Below, one piece after another: positions 6,576 to 14,637 of a stretch of DNA of 41,380 nucleotides. The notes below the pieces were generated by a model that ran no database searches, was not told the origin of the DNA, and saw nothing but the letters and a program-made list of their open reading frames with translations. How positions within the stretch are numbered: the stretch's first letter is position 1; the number at the start of each line of letters is the position of its first letter. Source of the stretch: Pseudomonadota bacterium (GTDB taxonomy: Bacteria; Pseudomonadota; Gammaproteobacteria; Burkholderiales; Gallionellaceae); the NCBI GenBank assembly GCA_021783855.1, contig JAJXTL010000006.1:1-41380 (forward strand), in the 5' to 3' direction. The translations under genes were made by a program, and so were the position numbers.

Positions 6576-8366
6576 ATGAATCTGACCAATACCCAACTTT
6601 ATTTGCGTCTGCTGTCCTATGTTAAACCCTATTGGCGCGTGTTCGCGGCCTCCATTTTAGGTACGGCAGTTTCTGCGGCGACCGAGCCGCTGCTGCCCGC
6701 ACTGCTCAAACCTATGCTGGACGGCACTTTCGTGCAGAAGGATGATTTTGTGATTCACTGGGCGCCGCTTATCATTATTTTGATTTTTCTGGTGCGCGGT
6801 ATCGCCGGATTCGTGGCGACTTACTCGATCAATTGGGTCGGCAACAAGGTCGTGATGGATCTGCGCGGCGAGATGTTTCGCAAATTATTGACGTTACCGA
6901 CGCAATATTACGACAATCATGCGACCGGTAATCTGATTTCCAAGCTCACTTACGATGTGACCCAGGTGACGGCAGCGGCAACCAACGTGGTAACGGTCAG
7001 CATACGCGACACTATCATTATCGCAGGGCTGCTGGGCTGGCTGCTGTATCTCAACTGGAGACTCACTCTGCTCTCACTGGTGGTTACGCCCCTGGTGGCG
7101 CTCGTGATTTATACCATCAATCGCCGTCTGCGTAACGCCAGTCGCGATTCGCAGCGCGCCATGGGTAATGTCACTCAGGTTATCGAGGAGAGCGTAGGCG
7201 CACACAAAGTGGTCAAGTTGTTCGGCGGGCAGCACTATGAGGAACAGCGCTTTACTCTTGAGACCAACTGGATGCGCCGCCACACCATGAAACAGGCGGC
7301 AGCGGCTGCGGCCAATGTGCCTCTGGTGCAACTGGTCGCGGCGGTAGCATTGGCGATCATCATTTATCTGGCCACTGCACAAGCCAAAACCGGTGCCACC
7401 AGCGTGGGGGGCTTTCTGTCATTTGTAACCGCCATGCTGATGCTGACCGCGCCGATAAAACGTCTTACCAGTATCAGCGAGTATATGCAGCGCGGCCTCG
7501 CTGCTGCGGAGAGCGTGTTCGAGTTGCTCGACACGCACAGCGAGCAGGACGGCGGCAAGGTGTCTATCGGACGCGTCGCCGGATATTTGCATTTCGAGCA
7601 TCTCAATTTTGCCTATCAGAACGATGCCGGGGAAAATACGAGTGTAAGCCGTTTGGCGTTGCATGATATCTGTTTGAAGATACCCGCCGGACAAACGGTG
7701 GCGCTGGTGGGAGCATCGGGCAGCGGCAAGAGTACGCTTGCCAATCTGGTGCCGCGATTTTATCTGCCGTCCAGCGGGCGCATCACGCTGGACGGGCATG
7801 ATCTCAATGAGCTGACGCTGGCCAGCCTGCGCGCCAATATCGCGCTGGTGAGTCAGGAGGTGGTGCTGTTCAACGATACACTGTCGGCCAATATTGCCTA
7901 CGGGCAGACGCGAGAAGTAAGTGAGGCGGAAATTATCTCCGCCGCAACGGCCGCACACGCAATGGAATTTATCAGCGAATGGCCGGAAGGTTTGAACACG
8001 CTGGTCGGCGAGCGCGGCGTGAAGCTGTCAGGCGGACAACGCCAACGCATCGCGATTGCCCGCGCCATTCTCAAGGATGCGCCGGTGTTGATCCTCGATG
8101 AAGCGACTTCCGCGTTGGATTCCGAATCGGAACGCCATGTACAGGCAGCACTCGAAACCCTGATGCAGGGCCGTACCACGCTGGTGATTGCTCACCGCCT
8201 GTCTACAATCGAAAAAGCCGACCGAATTGTCGTGCTGCAAAAAGGCGAAATCGCCGAGATCGGCACACATGCCGAATTGCTGGCGAAGGGTGGTGTATAC
8301 GCGCAACTGCACCGCATCCAGTTCGCTCCCACTGAAAATCATATCCCACAAGTGGCGCAAGGTTGA
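6576..8366 (+). CDS. msbA: Lipid A / ABC exporter ATP-binding and permease protein
   Basis: A 596-residue half-transporter that flips lipid A-core across the inner membrane as a homodimer. The N-terminal ABC transmembrane domain (residues ~15-310) has about six helices. The C-terminal ATPase has Walker A GASGSGKST (~379-387), signature LSGGQRQR (~483), Walker B VLILDEAT (~503-510) and the H-loop AHRLST. Length matches MsbA (about 580-600). The frame is open from 6495, but ATG 6576 begins the conserved MNLTNTQLYLRLLSYVKPYW segment; its ribosome-binding site is weak (GCGGA). The upstream DNA is repeat-filled. Confidence 0.93.
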   Translation: MNLTNTQLYLRLLSYVKPYWRVFAASILGTAVSAATEPLLPALLKPMLDGTFVQKDDFVIHWAPLIIILIFLVRGIAGFVATYSINWVGNKVVMDLRGEMFRKLLTLPTQYYDNHATGNLISKLTYDVTQVTAAATNVVTVSIRDTIIIAGLLGWLLYLNWRLTLLSLVVTPLVALVIYTINRRLRNASRDSQRAMGNVTQVIEESVGAHKVVKLFGGQHYEEQRFTLETNWMRRHTMKQAAAAAANVPLVQLVAAVALAIIIYLATAQAKTGATSVGGFLSFVTAMLMLTAPIKRLTSISEYMQRGLAAAESVFELLDTHSEQDGGKVSIGRVAGYLHFEHLNFAYQNDAGENTSVSRLALHDICLKIPAGQTVALVGASGSGKSTLANLVPRFYLPSSGRITLDGHDLNELTLASLRANIALVSQEVVLFNDTLSANIAYGQTREVSEAEIISAATAAHAMEFISEWPEGLNTLVGERGVKLSGGQRQRIAIARAILKDAPVLILDEATSALDSESERHVQAALETLMQGRTTLVIAHRLSTIEKADRIVVLQKGEIAEIGTHAELLAKGGVYAQLHRIQFAPTENHIPQVAQG

Positions 8367-8427
8367 CGTAACGGGGCGAATGGCCTAAATTGCGACACCC
8401 AATTCAATCAACCTTCAGGAGATAAAC

Positions 8428-9030
8428 ATGGCAGTTCTCGTAGGCAAACCAGCACCCGACTTCACCGCTGTTGCGGTAATGGGCAACAACGAAATGAACG
8501 AATCGTTCAACCTGAAACAACACATCGCCGGTAAAGCGGCGGTTGTTTTCTTCTATCCTCTTGATTTTACATTTGTTTGTCCTTCCGAGCTGATCGCTTT
8601 CGATCATAGGCTGGCAGAATTCAAGAGCCGTAATGTGGAAGTCATCGGCGTGTCGATCGACTCGCAGTTCACCCATCTGGCCTGGAAGAATACCCCGGTC
8701 AACAATGGCGGTATCGGCCAGGTTGGCTATCCGCTGGTTGCTGACATCAAGCACGAAATCTGCAAGGCCTACGATGTGGAAGCAGCAGGCGGCGTGGCGT
8801 TTCGCGGTTCATTCCTGATCGATGCAGCCGGTGTGGTGCGTCATCAGGTGGTTAATGATCTGCCGCTTGGTCGCAATATCGATGAAATGCTGCGCATGGT
8901 AGATGCCTTGCAATTCCACGAAGCGCACGGCGAAGTTTGCCCGGCTGGCTGGAACAAGGGCAAGGCAGGCATGAACGCGTCGACAGCTGGCGTCGCACAA
9001 TACCTGGCCGACCACGCCCAGGAGCTGTAA
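8428..9030 (+). CDS. Typical 2-Cys peroxiredoxin (AhpC/Prx1 family)
   Basis: A 200-residue thiol peroxidase that reduces H2O2 and organic peroxides in the cytoplasm. The peroxidatic cysteine is C51 in DFTFVCP and the resolving cysteine is C171 in GEVCPAGW. The C-terminal extension after the resolving cysteine and a GGVAFRG loop in place of the usual GGLG-type loop are seen; the latter bears on sensitivity to over-oxidation. AGGAG at 8417-8421 lies 6 bases before the ATG. A strong terminator follows, so it appears to be a single-gene transcript. Confidence 0.95.
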   Translation: MAVLVGKPAPDFTAVAVMGNNEMNESFNLKQHIAGKAAVVFFYPLDFTFVCPSELIAFDHRLAEFKSRNVEVIGVSIDSQFTHLAWKNTPVNNGGIGQVGYPLVADIKHEICKAYDVEAAGGVAFRGSFLIDAAGVVRHQVVNDLPLGRNIDEMLRMVDALQFHEAHGEVCPAGWNKGKAGMNASTAGVAQYLADHAQEL

Positions 9031-9073
9031 GCGTATTGCACGGCATCTGATTAGTCTGGAGTCGTGATGAATG

Positions 9074-9099
9074 AAGGCCACCCGCAGGGTGGCCTTTTT
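9074..9099 (+). terminator. Rho-independent terminator of the peroxiredoxin gene
   Basis: Ten-base arms AAGGCCACCC (9074-9083) and GGGTGGCCTT (9087-9096) with a GCA loop, running into TTTTT (9095-9099). Confidence 0.9.
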
Positions 9100-9115
9100 C
9101 GTTAGAATCCGTATC

Positions 9116-9139
9116 ACTTACCACTTACCACTTACCACT
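9116..9139 (+). repeat. Tandem heptanucleotide array abutting the symporter start
   Basis: ACTTACC repeats exactly three times (9116-9122, 9123-9129, 9130-9136) plus ACT, ending at the base before ATG 9140. It occupies the place where a ribosome-binding site is expected. A related array lies inside the flavin/iron-sulfur gene at 17192-17212. Confidence 0.9.
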
Positions 9140-10645
9140 ATGTTGCTCTGGTTTGTCATCGCTTATTGGATTATTTCCATCGGTATCGGGCTTTATGCGG
9201 CTACCCGCGTGCATAACACCCGTGATTTCGCCATTGCCGGAAGGGGGCTGCCCTTCTATATGGTGACGGCAACCGTGTTCGCTACCTGGTTTGGTTCGGA
9301 AACGGTGCTTGGCATACCGGCCACCTTTCTCAAGGATGGGCTGCACGGGGTGGTGGCCGATCCCTTTGGCGCGGCTATGTGCCTGATACTGGTTGGGCTT
9401 TTTTTTGCAGCCCCCTTGTACCGCATGAATTTGCTGACTATAGGCGATTTTTACAAGAAAAAATTTGGCCGCAATGTTGAAGTGCTGACCACGATAGCGA
9501 TCGTTGTTTCCTATCTCGGCTGGGTGGGTGCGCAAATCACGGCGTTAGGCCTCGTGTTCAACGTGGTGTCTGCCGGTGAGATCAGCCGCCTTGCCGGAAT
9601 GTGGATAGGTTCGATCACTATTCTCATTTATACTTTTTTCGGCGGCATGTGGGCGGTGGCCGTCACCGACTTTTTGCAGATGATTATCATCGTCGTCGGC
9701 ATGCTGTTCATCGGTCACGAAATCAGCGGTCAGGTTGGGGGCGTGGGCGTGGTGGTGGATCATGCCATGCAGGCGGGCAAATTCGATTTCTGGCCTAAAC
9801 CCGATCTCAAGGAAATCATCGGTTTCGCCGCCGCCTGGATGACTATGATGTTCGGTTCGATTCCGCAGCAGGACGTATTTCAGCGGGTACAGTCGTCAAA
9901 AACTGTGAGCATCGCCATCTGGGGAACGGTTCTGGGTGGTTCTCTGTATTTCGTGTTCGCCTTTGTGCCGATGTTTCTTGCCTTTTCGGCCACGCTGATT
10001 GATCCTGCGATGGTGAACAGCTTAATCAATATCGATCCTCAGATGATCCTGCCCACCTTGGTGATGAAGCACGCACCGATGTTTGCACAGGTGATGTTCT
10101 TCGGCGCGCTGCTGTCCGCTATCAAGAGTTGCGCTTCAGCGACGCTGCTGGCCCCCTCTGTGGCGTTCAGTGAAAACATCCTGAAGCCGATGATGGGACA
10201 TAAGCTGTCCGACCGTGAGTTGCTGCATCTGATGCGTGCGGTGACGGTGGTGTTCACCCTGCTGGTCACCCTGTACGCGATGAACTCAAAGGCCAGCATT
10301 TTCAAGATGGTTGAAAACGCCTACCAGATTACGCTGGTCATGGCTTTTATTCCGTTGCTGGCCGGCATTTTCTGGGAACGCGCCACGACTCAGGGCGCAC
10401 TGGCGGCAATTTTCTGCGGCCTGTCGGTATGGCTGGCCATGCTGATTGCCGGCCCTGACGATCCTTTTGTCCCGGCGCAGTTCGCGGGGCTGCTTGCCAG
10501 TGCTGTCGGCATGCTCATTGGCTCATTTTTGCCCAGCGTGGTGGCCGGGACGCCACCGCAGGAATCTGAGCATGCTTATTTGCATCATCAGGCTGCGAGC
10601 CATACGGGGCATGTGGCGGAACATCACCACATATCACGCTCTTGA
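9140..10645 (+). CDS. Sodium:solute symporter family transporter
   Basis: A 501-residue inner-membrane protein with about 12-13 hydrophobic helices and SSS-family features: a first helix rich in aromatic residues, AGRGLPFYMVTATVFATWFGSETVLG near the N-terminus, and SAIKSCASATLLAPS in the core, matching the sodium-site helix region. Substrate is not predictable. The C-terminus is cytoplasmic-looking and histidine-rich (HHQAASHTGHVAEHHH), perhaps metal-binding. ATG 9140 is preceded directly by a heptanucleotide array with no ribosome-binding site. The frame is open back to ATG 9071, which has GGAG 9 bases upstream but lies across the peroxiredoxin terminator. phoBR follows. Confidence 0.88.
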   Translation: MLLWFVIAYWIISIGIGLYAATRVHNTRDFAIAGRGLPFYMVTATVFATWFGSETVLGIPATFLKDGLHGVVADPFGAAMCLILVGLFFAAPLYRMNLLTIGDFYKKKFGRNVEVLTTIAIVVSYLGWVGAQITALGLVFNVVSAGEISRLAGMWIGSITILIYTFFGGMWAVAVTDFLQMIIIVVGMLFIGHEISGQVGGVGVVVDHAMQAGKFDFWPKPDLKEIIGFAAAWMTMMFGSIPQQDVFQRVQSSKTVSIAIWGTVLGGSLYFVFAFVPMFLAFSATLIDPAMVNSLINIDPQMILPTLVMKHAPMFAQVMFFGALLSAIKSCASATLLAPSVAFSENILKPMMGHKLSDRELLHLMRAVTVVFTLLVTLYAMNSKASIFKMVENAYQITLVMAFIPLLAGIFWERATTQGALAAIFCGLSVWLAMLIAGPDDPFVPAQFAGLLASAVGMLIGSFLPSVVAGTPPQESEHAYLHHQAASHTGHVAEHHHISRS

Positions 10646-10653
10646 GACGATCT

Positions 10654-10687
10654 TTGTCATCATACTGTCATAAATTCTTCATATTCT
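10654..10687 (+). promoter_or_regulatory. Pho box and PhoB-type promoter for phoBR
   Basis: TTGTCAT (10654-10660), four bases CATA, then CTGTCAT (10665-10671) match the direct-repeat Pho box (CTGTCAT, four bases, CTGTCAT) with one mismatch in the repeats. A -10 like TATTCT lies at 10682-10687, ten bases after the box, the normal spacing for PhoB-activated promoters. It implies autoregulation of phoBR under phosphate starvation, with a leader of about 135 bases. Confidence 0.75.
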
Positions 10688-10808
10688 AACGGGTATGGCG
10701 AAGATGCCACCCCTGGTAATGAAACACGCCATGCCCGTTTCCCTCACCCAAACCCTCTCCCGAAGGGAGAGGGAACGAACGAATCGCTGCGCGTGTTTCA
10801 AATTTACA
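10688..10808 (+). repeat. Composite palindromic repeat, copy 2 (phoB leader)
   Basis: AACGGGTATGG (10688-10698) pairs with CCATGCCCGTT (10729-10739). Then CCCTCACCCAAA and a perfect hairpin CCCTCTCCC (10753-10761), GAA loop, GGGAGAGGG (10765-10773). The flank GAACGAACGAATCGCTGCGCG...TTTC matches the same flank in the dsbD copy. It lies between the Pho box promoter and the phoB ribosome-binding site. Confidence 0.85.
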
Positions 10809-10829
10809 GCCTCGATAGAAGGAGCAAAG

Positions 10830-11522
10830 ATGAGTGCAAAAATTCTGATTGTGGAAGATGAACCGGCAATCCAGGAGCTGCTGGTTTTTAATGTCACGCA
10901 GGCCGGATTTGAGGCATTGCGGGCGAGCGATGCAGACGCTGCCTGGCAGCAGATACGCGATCATGCGCCGGATTTGATTTTGCTGGACTGGATGTTGCCT
11001 TCCACCAGCGGCGTGGTACTTGCTAAACAGCTGCGCAGTGAAGCGCAAACGCGCGACATCCCGATTATCATGCTGACCGCACGCGGCGATGAACGCGACA
11101 AGGTATTGGGGCTTGAATCCGGTGCGGATGACTACATCACCAAGCCGTTCTCGCCACGTGAATTGATGGCGCGGATACGTGCCGTGATGCGTCGTCACAT
11201 TCCCACGCTCTCGGAAGACAAGGTGTCAGCGGGCGGGCTGGAACTCTCACCGACTTCACATCGCGTGACTGCGATGGGTCAGTCTATCGATCTGGGACCA
11301 ACGGAATTTCGCCTGCTGCACTTCTTTATGACGCATGTGGAGCGTGTGTATAGTCGCACGCAATTGCTGGACCAGGTCTGGGGCACGCAAGTGTTTGTCG
11401 AAGAACGCACGGTGGATGTGCATATCCGTCGTCTTCGCGCGTCACTGGAAGCCAGCGGGCTGGATAGTCTGATCCAGACCGTGCGCGGCAGCGGCTATCG
11501 TTTTTCCACCAATTATAAGTAG
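10830..11522 (+). CDS. phoB: Phosphate regulon response regulator
   Basis: A 230-residue OmpR/PhoB-family regulator. The receiver domain has the acidic pair D10-E11, phospho-acceptor D53 (LLDWMLP), the conserved T in MLTARG and K in TKPFSPRE. The C-terminal winged helix ends with [11 protein letters not shown] and VRGSGYRF, as in PhoB. ATG 10830 has AAGGAG (10819-10824) 5 bases upstream; the frame is open to 10695 but that part translates the repeat. A Pho box lies upstream and phoR follows 40-odd bases after the stop, so this is the phosphate-starvation two-component operon. Confidence 0.93.
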   Translation: MSAKILIVEDEPAIQELLVFNVTQAGFEALRASDADAAWQQIRDHAPDLILLDWMLPSTSGVVLAKQLRSEAQTRDIPIIMLTARGDERDKVLGLESGADDYITKPFSPRELMARIRAVMRRHIPTLSEDKVSAGGLELSPTSHRVTAMGQSIDLGPTEFRLLHFFMTHVERVYSRTQLLDQVWGTQVFVEERTVDVHIRRLRASLEASGLDSLIQTVRGSGYRFSTNYK

Positions 11523-11528
11523 GGGGGG

Positions 11529-11570
11529 ATGAGTGTTTTTTGCATCTTGCCCCAATATTTAATTGTTTAA
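11529..11570 (+). other. 13-codon upstream reading frame overlapping phoR start
   Basis: Directly after the phoB stop, a run of seven G's acts as a strong ribosome-binding site for ATG 11529. Thirteen codons follow and stop at TAA 11568-11570, five bases after the start of phoR's first possible codon (TTG 11563). phoR itself has no ribosome-binding site, so ribosomes leaving this small frame may start phoR. It may be a coupling device only. Confidence 0.4.
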
Positions 11571-12888
11571 TCAGCGAGTGTATGCCTTGCAGGATTTCTG
11601 GTTGCGCGTAAGTTGGCCCGTGCTGTACAGCGTGCTGATCGCATTACTGCTTTGGGCGGTAGCGTCGGCTATCTTTGCCTTGTCATTCATGGTGCTGGTG
11701 CTATTTTTTGCGGTGATACGTCACGCGTGGCAGTTGTACAAGTTAGGCGTATGGCTCAAGGATGCACGCATCGAAACGATTCCGGAGACAAACGGAATTT
11801 GGGACGAAGTGTTCTCGTTGCTCTACAAGATGGTCAAACAGCACAATCAGACGCGGCAGGAGCTGGCCAACGAGTTATTGAATATCGAGCAAGCCACCGC
11901 TGCGTTGCCCGAAGGGGTGGTGAGCCTGAACGAAGCGAAACGCATCGAGTGGTGCAATCCGCTGGCTGAACAGCATTTCGGGCTCAATGCAAAGCGCGAT
12001 ATTCAGCAGGACATCACTTATCTGGTGCGGCAGCCGGAATTCATTGAATATCTGCAGGTAGGAAATTATAGTGAGCCGCTGGTGATGAAACCGGCGCGCC
12101 ATGACGATATGGTGTTGTCCATCAAGCTGATATCCTACGGCGGCAACAAACGCCTTTTGATCAGTCGGGACATTACTCAACTTGAGCGTATCGAAACCAT
12201 GCGCCGGGATTTCGTGGCGAATGTGTCCCATGAAATGCGCACGCCTCTGACCGTGGTGAATGGTTTCGTGGAAAACCTGCAGGACATGCCTGATCTGAGT
12301 CAGGACAAGATACGCCGCGCCCTGGATCTGATGGCGGAGCAGACGCGCCGTATGGATCATCTGGTTTCGGATTTGCTGACGCTGTCGCGTCTGGAAAACG
12401 ATCAGAGTCCGTTGCGATGTGAAACTTTCAGCATGGAGGGCTTGCTCGGGGAAGTCTATCGTGACGGGCAAATGTTAAGCGACGGAAGGCATCAGCACAG
12501 TCTGGAAATGACAGGGCCGACGAAATTTTTCGGTAACCGGGAGGAATTGCGCAGTGCGTTCGGCAATCTGGTCAGCAACGCGGTGCGCTATACCCCGGAT
12601 GGCGGCACGATTAAATTATGCTGGGCCATGCGTGCCGGGCATCCGGTATTTTCGGTGCAGGACAGCGGAATCGGCATCGAAGAGCAGCACATACCGCGAC
12701 TGACCGAGCGGTTTTACCGGGTAGATCGCAGCCGATCACGCGAGACAGGAGGTACCGGACTGGGACTAGCCATCGTCAAGCATATTGCACTGCGTCATCA
12801 GGCTAAACTGGAAATTGTGAGTGTGCAGGAAAAGGGCAGCACCTTTTCGCTGGTCTTTCCGGGCAGTGCAGCAGATGACGGGTATTAG
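11563..12888 (+). CDS. phoR: Phosphate regulon sensor histidine kinase
   Basis: A membrane histidine kinase of up to 441 residues. Two hydrophobic helices (~20-55) anchor it, followed by a HAMP-like linker, a PAS domain (~105-200), the HisKA domain with H223 (FVANVSHEMRTPL), and the ATPase domain with N box (NLVSNAVRYTP), DSGIGI and GGTGLGLAI. It phosphorylates or dephosphorylates PhoB. The start is unclear: TTG 11563, GTG 11578 and TTG 11587 are in frame, none with a ribosome-binding site; a 13-codon frame overlaps TTG 11563. Adjacent to phoB on the same strand. Confidence 0.92.
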   Translation: MFNQRVYALQDFWLRVSWPVLYSVLIALLLWAVASAIFALSFMVLVLFFAVIRHAWQLYKLGVWLKDARIETIPETNGIWDEVFSLLYKMVKQHNQTRQELANELLNIEQATAALPEGVVSLNEAKRIEWCNPLAEQHFGLNAKRDIQQDITYLVRQPEFIEYLQVGNYSEPLVMKPARHDDMVLSIKLISYGGNKRLLISRDITQLERIETMRRDFVANVSHEMRTPLTVVNGFVENLQDMPDLSQDKIRRALDLMAEQTRRMDHLVSDLLTLSRLENDQSPLRCETFSMEGLLGEVYRDGQMLSDGRHQHSLEMTGPTKFFGNREELRSAFGNLVSNAVRYTPDGGTIKLCWAMRAGHPVFSVQDSGIGIEEQHIPRLTERFYRVDRSRSRETGGTGLGLAIVKHIALRHQAKLEIVSVQEKGSTFSLVFPGSAADDGY

Positions 12889-12948
12889 AAGACAGCGTGC
12901 CATACCGTAACGCGGGCGTATTTAAAGACGCTGAGGTTCTGTTTTCTA

Positions 12949-14568
12949 TCATCTGTCCATTGAGGTAAAACTGACACGTTCGTAATCCAGCCCGCATTCC
13001 ACGCTGAAGCCCAGACGGACTGTCAGTATTTTGCCGTCTTGCTGTTGCACCTCGATCACCCGTTTGGCCTGGAACCAGCCGCGCGGGATGATCAGGCTGG
13101 CGGGTGTCTTGATGACGGGCAAGGCGGGTAGTAAAAAAGCCGCTGCTTTCGGTTTGTCCGGGTTGATGCCGGTGGTGCTGATGCTCACGGGAACGGGTAT
13201 GCCCGGCAGATACTTGATCCCTGTTTGCAATTGCCCATGCTGAGTCATGTTTACCCAGGCTGTTGTTGCCAGCATGAAAAACTGTCTGTCACCCTCTCGC
13301 AGGGAAATATGCCGCAGGGCAATCAACTGTTTGCAACTGAGCCGTTCGCCCTCCGCATCAGTGCGGGTCAGGCGTGCGCCAGTGATGTTCTCGTCATCCA
13401 TCCGCCAGTTTTCCAGTGGATAGGTCGTTTCCACATGTTCACGTTCGGTATCCAATACATGGCCCAGCGTTGCAATTTGCTTGAGCGCAAGGCTGTCGAG
13501 GTGGCTGTCACTCGATGTGAAGGATTTTCCGAATAAATGAGCGTAGATACGCTCTGTCTTGACGCAAAGTTCAACATGCAGAGCGGTTGAACGACGTTGA
13601 TTTCGGCGCATATGTTGTTCTTCGCACCAGCATTGATGCAGTAAAGTGAGCAGATCAAGGCAGGCATGGCTGTCGAGTTGATCGCCCAGCCCTGTTTGTT
13701 GTGGTGTTTGCCCCTGTTTTAACAGTATGATTTTAACGCGTAACAGTTTGCTCAGCGGCACCATTGCCAGATAGCGCACTGCGTCGTTGCGCGGAAAACC
13801 TTCAAAGCGTTGCAAGCCTTGCGTGCTGGCGAGGTTGACGGCGAGGGGCTTGGCGTCGTTTTTGGTGATGTGGCAGCTTCGCGATATGCTTATTTCGTTG
13901 CACCATGTTGAGAGCCAGATATTCGTCTGCTGTAATTGCCATCGCGTCATTTGGGCGGGATTGGCATAGCAGGCCAGCAGTACTTTGCTATAGCTGTGGA
14001 CACAGCTTGTTGGGTGGTCGTTCAGCGGGTCGGACACTTCGGTTTGATGCAGTTCATTTTGTTCTGCGTAGGCATACAGTGCGTGCGTTTGATGCCACAG
14101 AGCGGGACTGAACTCGTAGCCGGTGCGCAGGTGCTCGAAAATTTCCATCCCACTATAGAGCAGGCAGCGTTGGCAAAATACTGCGCCGTGTTTGGCAAGC
14201 GCCTTTTCACCGGAAATGCAGGCCTGCAGACAGCGTTGATAGCCCAGCATCATTGCCTGCCACAGCTGTATGATGGATTCGAATGCCGCCATTTCAATTG
14301 CGTTCAATGGCAGCGGTTTGCCTGCCAGTTTTTTGGCGTAATCCTCCTGTATATGATTTACCGTTTCGCGCAGTAATTCCAGGGTGTTGAAGCGATCCAG
14401 TCCGCGCATCGGGTAGCGGTTTAGCTCATTGATCTGGACGAACAGTTTGTTGTGCGCCAGTTGCAAGTTGGTCAGTTGCAGTTGCGCCAGCCACAACTTG
14501 CAGCTCACCACATCCCTGAAAGCCGGATTGGCGCGATCATCAGTCGGTTCGAGAGGTAGTGTCAGCAT
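12949..14568 (-). CDS. Conserved betaproteobacterial protein, function unknown
   Basis: A 539-residue, apparently soluble protein. The N-terminal half is mostly helical (LWLAQLQLTNLQLAHNKLFVQINELNRYPMRGLDR...LELLRETV), with a cysteine-bearing CQRCLLYSGMEIFEHLRTGYEF segment. The last ~150 residues look beta-rich (REGDRQFFMLATTAWVNMT, then LIIPRGWFQAKRVIEV), and I recall relatives in betaproteobacteria being annotated as PilZ-like or simply hypothetical; no clear RxxxR/DxSxxG pair is seen, so c-di-GMP binding is not claimed. ATG 14568 follows the flavin/iron-sulfur gene by 67 bases on the same strand, with an inverted heptad repeat between. Convergent with phoR. Confidence 0.75.
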   Translation of the reverse strand: MLTLPLEPTDDRANPAFRDVVSCKLWLAQLQLTNLQLAHNKLFVQINELNRYPMRGLDRFNTLELLRETVNHIQEDYAKKLAGKPLPLNAIEMAAFESIIQLWQAMMLGYQRCLQACISGEKALAKHGAVFCQRCLLYSGMEIFEHLRTGYEFSPALWHQTHALYAYAEQNELHQTEVSDPLNDHPTSCVHSYSKVLLACYANPAQMTRWQLQQTNIWLSTWCNEISISRSCHITKNDAKPLAVNLASTQGLQRFEGFPRNDAVRYLAMVPLSKLLRVKIILLKQGQTPQQTGLGDQLDSHACLDLLTLLHQCWCEEQHMRRNQRRSTALHVELCVKTERIYAHLFGKSFTSSDSHLDSLALKQIATLGHVLDTEREHVETTYPLENWRMDDENITGARLTRTDAEGERLSCKQLIALRHISLREGDRQFFMLATTAWVNMTQHGQLQTGIKYLPGIPVPVSISTTGINPDKPKAAAFLLPALPVIKTPASLIIPRGWFQAKRVIEVQQQDGKILTVRLGFSVECGLDYERVSFTSMDR

Positions 14569-14574
14569 AAATGC

Positions 14575-14637
14575 AGGATTGAGGATTCAGGATCGAGAGG
14601 GTGTGCGGTTTAAGTTTTTTACTCGATCCTCACTCCT
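14575..14637 (-). repeat. Inverted heptanucleotide arrays at the end of the oxidoreductase gene
   Basis: Left arm on the plus strand: AGGATTG, AGGATTC, AGGATCG (14575-14595) plus AG. Right arm, read on the minus strand: AGGAGTG, AGGATCG (14624-14637) plus AG. Arms face each other across 24 bases and could form a hairpin. The stop codon of the oxidoreductase gene (14636-14638) overlaps the outer end. The same units in the same inverted arrangement occur inside leuS (37966-38035). Confidence 0.85.

Noticed and set aside
7419..7958. 179-codon minus-strand frame inside msbA
   Set aside because: Shadow of the ABC transporter reading frame with improbable composition.
9071..9139. Longer symporter N-terminus starting at ATG 9071
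   Set aside because: It runs through the peroxiredoxin terminator and the heptad array, and ATG 9140 begins a normal first helix; kept only as a possible phase-variable start.
10695..10829. Longer PhoB N-terminus
   Set aside because: It would translate the palindromic repeat; ATG 10830 has a good ribosome-binding site and starts the receiver domain.
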